From Rhodothermales bacterium (GTDB taxonomy: Bacteria > Bacteroidota > Rhodothermia > Rhodothermales > BA12): 41,650 nt of DNA. The position numbers and the translations under genes are program-made. How positions within the stretch are numbered: position 1 is the stretch's first letter; every line of letters starts with the position of its first letter. The notes under the pieces were generated by a model. It did no database searches. It was not told the origin of the DNA and saw only the letters and a program-made list of their open reading frames with translations. Of this stretch, positions 32,727-40,626 are shown piece by piece. The stretch covers positions 1 to 41,650 of the forward strand of contig JACSSA010000120.1 of NCBI GenBank assembly GCA_014879465.1, written 5' to 3'.

Positions 32727-33749
32727 ATGATGCGAAAGCCTTCTATTCGAACCCTGCCGTGGCGGCTGTGTGCCGTGGGGCTGCTTGCGCTGGCTGCGGG
32801 TGCGCCGCCGGTGCACGCGCAGCACCTGACGCTCTATGCCTCGTTGAACAAGTCCAAGGGCTACGTCGTCGGGCGGCCGGTTTCGGCCAGTGGACTGCAC
32901 CGTTACGACGACGACACGACGTGGGCGCATGTGGGCTGGACCAACCCGCGCATTTCCGGCTTCGCCTTCGACCCGTCGATGCCGCAGCGCCGCTACCTTG
33001 CCGCGGGCAACGGGGTGATGGTCTCGCAAAACGGCGGGCAGACGTGGCGCATCCCGACGGACTGGCGCGTGACGGAGGTTCAAGACGTGGCCGCCGAGCC
33101 GGGCCGGGGCTACGCTGCCACCGCCTACGGCGTCTGGCGCAGCCTCGACGGCGGCCTCACATGGGCCGAAGCCAACGACGGCATTCCGACGATGGATCGC
33201 TATACGCAGGACATCGAGGTCGATCCGTCGCACCCCGGCACCGTGCTGGCCGCCACCGACCGGGGCGTGTACCGCTCGACCAACGCCGCCGCGTCGTGGA
33301 GCCGGGCGAGCGCGCCGATGACGGTCTACGATCTTGCGCAGAGTGCGTCCACGCCGCAGGTGTGGTACGCCGCCACCCACCGCGACGGGCTGTGGCGCTC
33401 CACCGACGCGGGCGCGTCGTGGCAAACCGTCGCCCCAGCGTTCCGGACGACCTCGTTCATGAACGTCGCCGTCAACCCGACCGACGCCCGGCGCGTGGCC
33501 GGGGCTTCGTGGGGGCAGGGCGTGGTGATTTCCACCAACGGCGGGCGCACTTGGACGAGCCGCACCGCCGGGCTGCCCGTGCGCAACATCTACGCCGTGA
33601 TCTACGACCCCCGCGGGCGCAACCGGCTGTTCGCCGCCACCATGGAAGGCGGCATCTACACGTCCGACAACGACGGCCGCACCTGGCGCTACGCGGGCAT
33701 GAACGGCACGATGGTGTTCGACTTTACCTTCATCCCCGACGCGCAATGA
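32727..33749 (+). CDS. Secreted beta-propeller protein with Asp-box (BNR) repeats
   Basis: 340 aa from the ATG at 32727 (another ATG follows directly at 32730). Signal peptide ends VHAQ. At least six repeats carry the Asp-box pattern S-x-[DN]-x-G-x-T/S-W: SQNGGQTW, SLDGGLTW, STNAAASW, STDAGASW, STNGGRTW and SDNDGRTW. This is the propeller type of sialidase/YCF48-like proteins. Six to seven blades would make a complete propeller. No catalytic sialidase Arg triad was identified, so a binding or structural role, perhaps holding the substrate, is more likely than sialidase activity. Its TGA overlaps the ATG of the next gene, so the two proteins are probably made and used together. Confidence 0.85.
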   Translation: MMRKPSIRTLPWRLCAVGLLALAAGAPPVHAQHLTLYASLNKSKGYVVGRPVSASGLHRYDDDTTWAHVGWTNPRISGFAFDPSMPQRRYLAAGNGVMVSQNGGQTWRIPTDWRVTEVQDVAAEPGRGYAATAYGVWRSLDGGLTWAEANDGIPTMDRYTQDIEVDPSHPGTVLAATDRGVYRSTNAAASWSRASAPMTVYDLAQSASTPQVWYAATHRDGLWRSTDAGASWQTVAPAFRTTSFMNVAVNPTDARRVAGASWGQGVVISTNGGRTWTSRTAGLPVRNIYAVIYDPRGRNRLFAATMEGGIYTSDNDGRTWRYAGMNGTMVFDFTFIPDAQ

Positions 33750-35635
33750 CGTACACCGCTGCCTTTGCGAGACGCCATGCAGGGCGTCTCTTGACCTCCC
33801 TTCTGGCGCTGCTTTTGGCTGCGCCGGTGCTGGCACAGGCCCCGCCACCGTCGGTGCCGTGGCATGTGTCGCCGCAGCTGACCGAGTCCGAACGCCTCGC
33901 CGCGTTCGACCACCGCCGCGACTCGCTCGTGGCCATGCTCGCCAATCAGGTGCCCGCCACCGACCTCACGCAGGGCGGCTACTGGAACATCGCCGCCGAT
34001 TTGTACCTCGGCCAAAACCTCGGGTGGGCGGCGGCGCGCCTCGATGCTCTTGCCAGCCAGCGCCCCAGCGGCGACATGTTCTGGATGTACCCGGTGACGT
34101 CGGTGATGTGCCTCGACCGGGGGCAGCTTCCGGCGGACACGCGGGCGAAGGTGCGCGACCTCTGGCGCACCTACATGCCGTACCGCGGCGACACCGAGAA
34201 CCACTGGGCGATGTACTACGCATCGCTCTACCTCGTGGCCGAACTCTATCCCGACGATGGGCCGGAGACGTGGTTCAACGGCAAGTCGAGCCGCGAAAAC
34301 ATGGACGAGGCGAAGGACTACCTCCGCCATTGGATGGAGTTGACGACGACCATCGGCCAGGGCGAGTACGATTCGCCGGGCTACATGAGCTTTTACGTCG
34401 CGCCGATGGCGATGCTGGCGGGGTTTGCGCAGGACGCCGAGGTGCAGCAGCGTGGGCGGATGATGCTCGAATACCTGCTGGCCGATTTCTACGCCGAGAC
34501 GCTCGACGGCGTCCATGTGGGCGGCTCGTCGCGAATCTATCCGAACCCGCTGCTCAACCGCTCGCTCGAAAACGGTTCCGCGCACGCATGGCTGCTCTTC
34601 GGCAACACGCCCTATGCGCTGCGCGGCGAGGCCTTCCTCGTGGGCGTGTCGGGGTTTGTGCCCTCCCGCGTGCTCCACGGCATCGCCACCGACCGCTCCA
34701 CGCCGTACCTCGAACGCGAGTTCAAGCGCACGCGCCACCGCATCCGGGGCGCGGCCCTCGGCGTGACGCAGCGCAACGCGCCCATCTACAAGCAGACGTA
34801 CGTTGCTCCCGAATACGCCGTCGGCAGCACGCAGGGCGGGGCCGAGGGCGGCACGCTTCAGCCCATTCAGCAACACACATGGGAGGTGGCGTGGCGGCTG
34901 CCCGACCCGCGCGTGGGCCAGAACCTCATCTTCACCCACCACCCGTACGACCAGCCCGAAGAAGGTGCGATGTACTTCGCCGAGCCGTACGAGATGGTGA
35001 ACGAGCTGATTATGCGCTCCAAAACCGAGTATACCCGCTCCGAGAAGTGGACGGGCGGCTCGCCCTACGAGCAGATCGCACAGGCCGACGACGCCGTGAT
35101 CGCCCTCTACGACATTCCTGCGTCGGATTCTGTGGATGCCGTCTCGGGCTTCTTTGGCGCGACGCTTGCCGATCGGGTGGAAGACGCTTCCGGATGGATC
35201 TTCGCTCGCGGCGGCGACGCGCTTGTGGCCTATCGTCCGCTCGCTCCCTACTCGTGGCGGTCCGCGGAGAACGGCGCAAGCCGCCTCTACAGCCCGCACC
35301 GCAAGAACGGCGCGGTGGTGCAGGTGGCCCCGGCGAGCGCCTACGCCTCGTTCGACGCCTTCAAGGCCGCCGTCCGGGCGCTCCCGCTCGTCGCTGCGAT
35401 GGACGGGACGCCCCGCGTGCAGTTTACCACGCTGCGCGGCGCGGCCATGGACGTGACCTACGGCCAGACGCCCCGGATCAACGGACAGGCCGTGGACTAC
35501 GCCAACTGGCCGCTCTACGACAGCCCGTTCCTTCGCGCCAACCGCGGCAGCCAGCGCTTGGAGATGCGCTACGGCAACACCGTTCGCACCCTCGACTTTG
35601 CCACGCTCACCGTCACCGACGCGGTGGTCGAGTAA
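33746..35635 (+). CDS. Secreted protein of unknown family; candidate polysaccharide lyase (alpha/alpha toroid plus beta-sandwich)
   Basis: 629 aa from the ATG at 33746, which overlaps the previous stop (ATGA). It has a signal peptide ending VLAQ. The first about 320 residues are helical with a toroid-like pattern of aromatic and acidic residues; the rest looks like beta strands. Notable motifs: GGYWNIAADLYLGQNL (about 73-88), DTENHWAMYY (150-159, with Asn152-His153-Trp154), GEYDSPGYMSFY (206-217), and QQHTWEVAWRLPD and TNHH-like FTHHPYDQPEEG in the beta part. An Asn/His plus Tyr in a toroid is the usual set for beta-eliminating uronate lyases such as PL8/PL5/PL17/PL38-type folds. I recognise no named family. 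The GH88 enzyme four genes on, which needs lyase products as substrate, supports a lyase; this is inference. Confidence 0.65.
   Translation: MTYTAAFARRHAGRLLTSLLALLLAAPVLAQAPPPSVPWHVSPQLTESERLAAFDHRRDSLVAMLANQVPATDLTQGGYWNIAADLYLGQNLGWAAARLDALASQRPSGDMFWMYPVTSVMCLDRGQLPADTRAKVRDLWRTYMPYRGDTENHWAMYYASLYLVAELYPDDGPETWFNGKSSRENMDEAKDYLRHWMELTTTIGQGEYDSPGYMSFYVAPMAMLAGFAQDAEVQQRGRMMLEYLLADFYAETLDGVHVGGSSRIYPNPLLNRSLENGSAHAWLLFGNTPYALRGEAFLVGVSGFVPSRVLHGIATDRSTPYLEREFKRTRHRIRGAALGVTQRNAPIYKQTYVAPEYAVGSTQGGAEGGTLQPIQQHTWEVAWRLPDPRVGQNLIFTHHPYDQPEEGAMYFAEPYEMVNELIMRSKTEYTRSEKWTGGSPYEQIAQADDAVIALYDIPASDSVDAVSGFFGATLADRVEDASGWIFARGGDALVAYRPLAPYSWRSAENGASRLYSPHRKNGAVVQVAPASAYASFDAFKAAVRALPLVAAMDGTPRVQFTTLRGAAMDVTYGQTPRINGQAVDYANWPLYDSPFLRANRGSQRLEMRYGNTVRTLDFATLTVTDAVVE
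33769..33790. repeat. Palindrome GAGACGCC ... GGCGTCTC (REP-like copy B) inside a signal-peptide coding region
   Basis: GAGACGCC (33769-33776) pairs perfectly with GGCGTCTC (33783-33790) around the loop ATGCAG. It resembles the GAGACGC-type palindromes seen dispersed between genes in several bacterial phyla. Here it lies within the coding sequence and encodes the basic Arg-Arg-His-Ala-Gly-Arg part of the signal peptide of the lyase-like protein. See copy A at 30821-30843. Confidence 0.6.
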
Positions 35636-35675
35636 CACGCCGCTCTTTAACTCTGCTCATCTTTCTTCTGCCCTT

Positions 35676-36473
35676 ATGGAGACGACCGCCTTTTTCCAAT
35701 CGCCCTACGACATCACCGACGAGCAGGTCGAGGCCTATCGCCGCGACGGCTATGTGCGGTGCGACAACGTGCTTACGCCCGAAGAGGTCGACGCCTTGCG
35801 CGCCGCGCTTGAGGCGGCCATGGAGCGCCGCGACAGCTTCAACCGCGACCTCGCCGGGGGCGGCGACAAGATCCTCCAGATGCTCAACCTCTGGGAGCAC
35901 GACCCGGTGCTCAAGGCCTACGCCACCAGCCCCCGCCTCGCCGGCATCGCCCAACGCCTCACCGGAAGCGAGCACCTGCACCTCTTCCACGACCAAGCGC
36001 TCGTCAAGAAGCCCGGCCCCAGCGCCGCCTCGCCGTGGCACCAAGACCAGCCGTACTGGCCGAGCAAAGAGGCCGGCATGCTTTCGTGCTGGATGGCGCT
36101 CGACGATGTGATCACCGACCGTGGCGCGATGCAGTTCATCCCCGGCTCGCACCTGTGGGGCGAGTTCGACCCGGTGTCCTTCGCCGGCGATGGCCCGCAG
36201 CTGAACGACATGATCTCCGACGAGCAGCGGGCGCTGTGGAACCCGGTGGTTGAGGAGCTTCCGGCTGGATCGTGCACCTGGCACCACGGCCTCACCTTCC
36301 ACTACACCCGGCCCAACACGACCGACCAGACGCGCCGCGCCCTCGTGGAGATCTACATCCCCGACGGCGTCACCTTCGCGGCCGACGAGAAGATGGAGCA
36401 CCCGCTCTCCGATACCATCACGTCGCAAAAGGGTGAGCCGTTGCGCGGCACAAAATTCCTGCAAGTGGCGTGA
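35676..36473 (+). CDS. Phytanoyl-CoA dioxygenase-like Fe(II)/2-oxoglutarate oxygenase
   Basis: 265 aa from the ATG at 35676. The double-stranded beta-helix metal triad is visible: His122 and Asp124 in SPWHQDQPYW, and a distal His in WHHGLTFHYTRPN (His209 is the best fit). The Arg in RRALVEIY is the likely 2-oxoglutarate anchor. Also typical are GYVRCDNVLTPEEVDALR at the N-terminus and MQFIPGSHLWG. The enzyme should hydroxylate or oxidatively cleave a small cytosolic substrate using O2 and 2-oxoglutarate. A second paralogue lies at 40627-41373. In a sugar operon a role in removing an O-alkyl or other decoration is conceivable but not shown. Confidence 0.92.
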   Translation: METTAFFQSPYDITDEQVEAYRRDGYVRCDNVLTPEEVDALRAALEAAMERRDSFNRDLAGGGDKILQMLNLWEHDPVLKAYATSPRLAGIAQRLTGSEHLHLFHDQALVKKPGPSAASPWHQDQPYWPSKEAGMLSCWMALDDVITDRGAMQFIPGSHLWGEFDPVSFAGDGPQLNDMISDEQRALWNPVVEELPAGSCTWHHGLTFHYTRPNTTDQTRRALVEIYIPDGVTFAADEKMEHPLSDTITSQKGEPLRGTKFLQVA

Positions 36474-36479
36474 AGTGAA

Positions 36480-36525
36480 CATCCTGCGTCGAACATTTCA
36501 CCGACGACGTGCCCGGCGCAGGATG
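36480..36525. repeat. 9 bp perfect inverted repeat upstream of the GH88 gene
   Basis: CATCCTGCG (36480-36488) and CGCAGGATG (36517-36525) form a 9 bp stem with a 28 nt loop, starting 6 bp after the dioxygenase stop. No T-tract follows, so it is not a normal intrinsic terminator. It lies directly upstream of the unusual TTG start of the GH88 gene and contains the ATG of a tiny frame. Confidence 0.6.
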
Positions 36526-36549
36526 CTTGAAACCCCGACACTCTCTTGA
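36523..36549 (+). CDS. Possible eight-codon leader frame coupled to the GH88 start
   Basis: ATG at 36523 begins an eight-codon frame (MLETPTLS) whose TGA at 36547-36549 overlaps the TTG start of the GH88 gene at 36546. The ATG is in the right arm of the inverted repeat 36480-36525. Such an arrangement could allow translational coupling at a weak start codon. There is no other support, and the frame may be chance. Confidence 0.2.
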   Translation: MLETPTLS

Positions 36550-37919
36550 TCTATCTCGACCCCGCCCTTACGCCTGCGAGCCTCCGCCCCGACCTTGACC
36601 GGTTGTGGGAGGTTTCGGCCCAGAAGATTCGCGCCCTCGACGCCCGCTACGACCCGGCGGACGGTGCCCCCGTGTTTACCGTCGACGGGCGCTACACCGC
36701 CCGTGGCTGGACGGAGTGGACGCAGGGCTTCCAGTTTGGCGCGGCGCTGCTTCAGTTCGACGCCACCGACGACCGGGCGATGCTGGAACTCGGACGCGCC
36801 CGGACGGTCGAGCGGATGCATCCGCACGTCACGCACTTCGGCGTGCACGACCACGGCTTCAACAACGTCTCGACGTACGGAGCGCTGCGGCGGCTCGCGC
36901 TCGAAGGCCGCTTCGACGCCTCCGAGTGGGAACGGCGGTTCTACGACATGGCGCTGATCGCCTCGGGCAGCGTGCAAGCCCGGCGGTGGACGGCCCTGCC
37001 GGACGATGCCGACGGGCGCAAGGCCGGGTACGTCTATTCGTTCAACGGGCCGCAGTCGCTGTTCGTCGACACCATCCGCTCGATGCGCTCGCTGGCCGTG
37101 GCCCACCAACTCGGTGGCGTGCTCGGCGGCGAACACGACGAGCCGGTGAGCCTGCTCGACCGCCTGGCAATGCACGCCCGCGCCACCGCCCGCTACAGCG
37201 TGTACTACGGCGAGGGCCGCGACGGCTACGACGTGCGCGGGCGCACCGTCCACGAGGCCATCTTCAACCTGAACGACGGCTTCTTCCGCTGCCCGTCCAC
37301 CCAGCAAGGGTATTCGCCGTTCTCGACGTGGACACGCGGCCTTGCGTGGGCGCTGCTCGGATCGGTCGAAGAGCTTGAATGGCTGGCCACGCGGCCCGAA
37401 GCCGAGCGCGCCGCCGCGGGCGACCTCGACGCCGTGCTGCTGCGCGCCGCCACCGCCACCGCCGACTTCTACCTCGACCAGACGCCCACCTGCGGTGTGC
37501 CGTACTGGGACACGGGCGCGCCGGAGCTGCATCGTCTCGGCGATTACCTCAGCCGCCCCGCCGATCCGTACAACGACTACGAGCCGGTGGACAGCAGCGC
37601 CGCCGCCATCGCCGCGCAAGGGCTGCTTCGCCTCGGACGGCTTACCGGCGAGGCGCGGTACACGCAAGCGGGCCTTGCGGTGACGAAAACGCTGCTTTCC
37701 GAGCCGTACCTCTCCACCGATCCGTCGCACGAAGGGCTGCTCCTCCACGCCGTCTACCACTGGCCCAACCGCTGGGACCACGTCCCAGAAGGCCGGAAAG
37801 TGGCGTGCGGCGAGTCGTGCATGTGGGGCGATTACCACCTGCGCGAGCTGGCGCTTACCGTCCAGCGCATGGCCGATGCCTCGGCCCCGGTTTATACGTT
37901 TTTCGGTCCTATCTCCTGA
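36546..37919 (+). CDS. GH88 unsaturated glucuronyl hydrolase
   Basis: 457 aa, no signal peptide, start TTG at 36546 (no in-frame ATG upstream before a stop that keeps the conserved N-terminus). GH88 features: WTQGFQFGAALLQF, the catalytic-Asp region GVHDHGFNNVSTYG (about 97-110), a second Asp in FNLNDGFF, QGYSPFSTWTRGLAWALLG, EPVDSSAAAIAAQGLLRL and the C-terminal GESCMWGDYHLRELAL. These enzymes hydrolyse the 4,5-unsaturated uronic acid from the non-reducing end of lyase-made oligosaccharides, by hydration of the double bond. So the locus handles a uronic-acid polymer cut by a lyase. The cupin gene follows 6 bp later. Specificity (ulvan, alginate, heparinoid or other) is unknown. Confidence 0.93.
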   Translation: MIYLDPALTPASLRPDLDRLWEVSAQKIRALDARYDPADGAPVFTVDGRYTARGWTEWTQGFQFGAALLQFDATDDRAMLELGRARTVERMHPHVTHFGVHDHGFNNVSTYGALRRLALEGRFDASEWERRFYDMALIASGSVQARRWTALPDDADGRKAGYVYSFNGPQSLFVDTIRSMRSLAVAHQLGGVLGGEHDEPVSLLDRLAMHARATARYSVYYGEGRDGYDVRGRTVHEAIFNLNDGFFRCPSTQQGYSPFSTWTRGLAWALLGSVEELEWLATRPEAERAAAGDLDAVLLRAATATADFYLDQTPTCGVPYWDTGAPELHRLGDYLSRPADPYNDYEPVDSSAAAIAAQGLLRLGRLTGEARYTQAGLAVTKTLLSEPYLSTDPSHEGLLLHAVYHWPNRWDHVPEGRKVACGESCMWGDYHLRELALTVQRMADASAPVYTFFGPIS

Positions 37920-37925
37920 CCGGCT

Positions 37926-38417
37926 ATGCCCCTTTACGACTTCGCCTCTGTTGAGGGTCGGTTGTTTCCGGCCCGCCGCCGCACCTCTAACCTCGTCAAC
38001 GGCTCGTCGCCGCTGACCTCCGGCGCGTTTTCCATGGGGATTGTGGCGCTCGAACCGCTCGGCGGGCAGGTGCCGTGGCACGACCACATCCAAGAAGAGA
38101 TCTATGTGATCTTGGAAGGCGCGGGAGAGGTTTGCGTGGGCGACGCGCGCCACGCCGTCCGGGCGGGAATGACGGTGCAGGTGCCGCCGAACGTCTTCCA
38201 CCAGCTCACCAACACGTCCGACGCGCCGATGCGGATGCTCTACTGCTACGCGCCGGTGGGCGAGGTGGCGCACTGGCGGCAAGAGCTTGACGGGACGCTC
38301 CCGGTGGCGGGGCAGGGCGCGACGCCGCCGCTGCCTGCGGGCGCGTGGCCGCAGCACACCGACGTGTCGCCCAGCCCGGCCCGCATCCCCGACGGATGGA
38401 CGCCGCCGGGGGAATAA
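37926..38417 (+). CDS. Cupin protein, possibly acting on unsaturated uronate (KdgF-like role)
   Basis: 163 aa, single cupin. Metal-binding pattern HDHIQEE (first motif, at about 56-62) and VPPNVFHQLTN (second motif) are intact, so a metal-dependent beta-barrel is likely. It begins 6 bp after the GH88 gene. KdgF, a cupin of pectin and alginate catabolism, linearises 4,5-unsaturated monouronates, which is exactly the product of GH88; a similar role is the best contextual guess. The protein is longer than KdgF and the similarity is only at fold level, so this is inference. No signal peptide. Confidence 0.85.
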   Translation: MPLYDFASVEGRLFPARRRTSNLVNGSSPLTSGAFSMGIVALEPLGGQVPWHDHIQEEIYVILEGAGEVCVGDARHAVRAGMTVQVPPNVFHQLTNTSDAPMRMLYCYAPVGEVAHWRQELDGTLPVAGQGATPPLPAGAWPQHTDVSPSPARIPDGWTPPGE

Positions 38418-38524
38418 ACGTCGCGGTATAGAAGACGCGCGCTTCCCTGAATCCTTGCCCGGCCCTCGGTGCCTCGTCCTCCGCAACTTCAACTCGACCT
38501 TTCGCAGACAACCGCTTTTTCGTT

Positions 38525-39676
38525 ATGCAGCAGCACCGTGTCGGCATCCTCATGAACGGCGTCACCGGACGCATGGGGACCAACCAGCACCTCATCCGCT
38601 CCATCGTGGCCATCCGCGAACAGGGCGGCATCAAGATCTCCGACGACGCGGTGATCTGGCCCGATCCCATCCTGATCGGGCGCAACGCCAACAAGCTCGA
38701 AGCCCTTGCCAAGCGCACCGGCATCGACCGCTGGACGACCGACCTCGACGCCGCGCTTGCCAACCCCGACGACACCGTCTACTTCGACGCGCAGACGACC
38801 GACCGTCGGGCCATCGCGGTCAAGAAGGCCATCGCGGCGGGCAAGCACATCTACTGCGAGAAGCCTGTGGCCACCACCACCGAAGAGGCGCTGGAACTCT
38901 ACCGCCTTGCCGAGGCCGCTGGCGTCAAGCACGGCGTCGTGCAAGACAAGCTCTGGCTGCCCGGCCTGCTCAAACTCCAGATGCTCAACGAAACCGGCTT
39001 CTTCGGCGAGATTCTGTCGGTGCGCGGCGAGTTCGGCTACTGGGTGTTCGAGGGCGACGTCGTGCCCGCGCAGCGTCCGTCGTGGAACTACCGGAAAGAG
39101 GACGGCGGCGGCATCATCGTGGACATGCTCTGCCACTGGCGCTATGTGCTCGACAACGTCTTCGGGAAGGTCAAGGCCGTGTCGTGCCTCGGCGCGACCC
39201 ACATCCCGACGCGCTACGACGAGCAGGGCAAGCCCTACGCCTGCACCGCCGACGACAGCGCCTACGCGACGTTTGAACTCGAAGGCGGCGTGATCGCCCA
39301 CTTCAACTCGTCGTGGACGGTGCGCGTCCGCCGCGACGACCTGCTCACGCTTCAAGTGGACGGCACCAAAGGCTCCGCCGTGGCGGGCCTGCGCGAGTGC
39401 TGGACGCAGGCCTACGGCACCACGCCCAAGCCGACGTGGAACCCCGACATTCCGCAGCCCATCGACTTTTACGCGGGCTGGAGCAAGGTGCCGGAACAGC
39501 GCCCGTACGACAACGCCTTCAAGGTGCAGTGGGAGATGTTCCTCCGCCACGTCGTGCTCGACGAGCCGTACCACTTTGGCCTCGTCGAAGGAGCCAAGGG
39601 CGTCCAGTTGGCCGAACTGGGCCTCCAAAGCTGGGAAGAGCGGCGCTGGCTGGACGTACCGGAACTGGAGGTTTGA
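38525..39676 (+). CDS. Gfo/Idh/MocA-family NAD(P)-dependent oxidoreductase
   Basis: 383 aa. N-terminal nucleotide-binding region starts HRVGILMNGVTGRMG and includes DAQTTDRRAIAVKKAIAAGKHIYCEKPVA (EKP at about 112-114). The C-terminal substrate domain has GGGIIVDMLCHWRYVLDNVFG, in which the usual Gfo/Idh D-x3-H motif is present as D-M-L-C-H. Members oxidise or reduce sugars, inositols and their acids. It is a separate gene from the fused copy at 30899-32719 and only distantly related, so at least two redox steps are provided. 107 bp of spacer separate it from the cupin gene. Confidence 0.93.
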   Translation: MQQHRVGILMNGVTGRMGTNQHLIRSIVAIREQGGIKISDDAVIWPDPILIGRNANKLEALAKRTGIDRWTTDLDAALANPDDTVYFDAQTTDRRAIAVKKAIAAGKHIYCEKPVATTTEEALELYRLAEAAGVKHGVVQDKLWLPGLLKLQMLNETGFFGEILSVRGEFGYWVFEGDVVPAQRPSWNYRKEDGGGIIVDMLCHWRYVLDNVFGKVKAVSCLGATHIPTRYDEQGKPYACTADDSAYATFELEGGVIAHFNSSWTVRVRRDDLLTLQVDGTKGSAVAGLRECWTQAYGTTPKPTWNPDIPQPIDFYAGWSKVPEQRPYDNAFKVQWEMFLRHVVLDEPYHFGLVEGAKGVQLAELGLQSWEERRWLDVPELEV

Positions 39677-39706
39677 ACGACGAAGCCGCTTCGTTTTCGG
39701 GCGCGA

Positions 39707-39727
39707 GGCGGTCGCGGCGCGACCGCC
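39707..39727. repeat. Strong GC hairpin between dehydrogenase genes
   Basis: GGCGGTCGC-GGC-GCGACCGCC is a perfect 9 bp stem with a 3 nt loop in the 134 bp gap (39677-39810) after the Gfo/Idh/MocA gene. No T-tract follows, so it is not a standard intrinsic terminator; it may stabilise the transcript end or slow polymerase. A 12 bp palindrome GAGGCGCGCCTC lies at 40581-40592 after the SDR gene. Confidence 0.55.
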
Positions 39728-39810
39728 TGCCGGCCTCGTAGAGGGCAGCCCTGATGGCGAAGGACGTTTGAACCCTGACAACAGCGAACGCCGTGAGCGT
39801 CCAACGACCC

Positions 39811-40581
39811 ATGAACACCCCTTCATCTCCTGTCGCTCTCGTCACCGGCGGAGCCTCCGGCATTGGCCTCGGCATTGCCCGTTGCCTCGCCCGCGACGGC
39901 TTTGCGCTGGCGCTGTGTGGCCGCCGCGACGAGTCCTCGGTGGCCGACGCCCTCGCCGAGCTTCGCCAGACGACCGATGTGCTGTATGTGCAGGCCGACG
40001 TGTCGAACCTCGGCGACCACGCCCGGCTGGTGGAGGCGGTGGTGGAGCGGTTCGGGCGGCTCGACGTGCTGGTGAACAACGCGGGCATCGCCCCGAAAGA
40101 GCGGCGCGATCTGCTCGACGCCACGCCGGAGAGCTTCGACCATGTGCTCGGCGTGAACCTGCGCGGGCCGTACTTCCTCACGCAGGCCGTGGCGCGGCAC
40201 TTTGCCGCTACGCCTGCCGACGGGCACCGCTGCATCGTGTTCGTGACCTCGATTTCCGCCACCGTCGCCTCCATCAACCGGGGCGAATACTGCATCTCCA
40301 AGGCCGGCCTTGCGATGGCGTCGCGGCTGTGGGCCGTGCGCCTCGCAGAGATCGGCGTGCCGGTCTACGAGGTGCGGCCCGGCGTGATCGCCTCCGACAT
40401 GACGGCGGGGGTGAAGGAGAAGTACGATGCGATGATCGCCGACGGGCTGATGCTCCAGCCGCGCTGGGGCACGCCCAACGACGTGGGCCGCGCCGTGGCC
40501 GTGCTCGCCCGCGGCGACCTGCCGTATTCCACCGGAGCCGTCGTGATGGTGGACGGCGGCCTGACAACGGAACGCTTGTAG
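39811..40581 (+). CDS. Short-chain dehydrogenase/reductase
   Basis: 256 aa from the ATG at 39811; a GTG at 39793 would add six residues. It has the classical SDR set: TGGASGIGLGIA cofactor motif, DVSN, NNAGIAP, an active-site S-x12-Y-x3-K (SISATVASINRGEYCISKAG), and a C-terminal MVDGGL. It most likely reduces a keto-sugar or oxidises a sugar alcohol in the cytosol. A KduD-like reduction of 5-keto-4-deoxyuronate is attractive given the GH88 and cupin genes, but sequence alone does not separate KduD from other SDRs. It follows the Gfo/Idh/MocA gene with a 134 bp gap. Confidence 0.9.
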   Translation: MNTPSSPVALVTGGASGIGLGIARCLARDGFALALCGRRDESSVADALAELRQTTDVLYVQADVSNLGDHARLVEAVVERFGRLDVLVNNAGIAPKERRDLLDATPESFDHVLGVNLRGPYFLTQAVARHFAATPADGHRCIVFVTSISATVASINRGEYCISKAGLAMASRLWAVRLAEIGVPVYEVRPGVIASDMTAGVKEKYDAMIADGLMLQPRWGTPNDVGRAVAVLARGDLPYSTGAVVMVDGGLTTERL

Positions 40582-40592
40582 AGGCGCGCCTC
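40581..40592. repeat. 12 bp perfect palindrome after the SDR gene
   Basis: GAGGCGCGCCTC is self-complementary and starts on the last base of the SDR stop codon. It is followed by GGGCGCGTCC. It may be a degraded member of the same GC palindrome class as the copies at 30821 and 33769. No regulatory function is known. Confidence 0.4.
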
Positions 40593-40626
40593 GGGCGCGT
40601 CCTTGCAAGCCCAATCTCCAACTGCT

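Noticed and set aside
32727-33749. Calling the Asp-box propeller a sialidase
   Set aside because: Asp boxes are present but I could not find the catalytic Arg triad or the Tyr/Glu pair; Asp boxes alone are common in binding and photosystem-assembly-like propellers.
39811-40581. Naming the SDR kduD
   Set aside because: Only general SDR motifs are visible; the family is too broad to assign the substrate without alignment.
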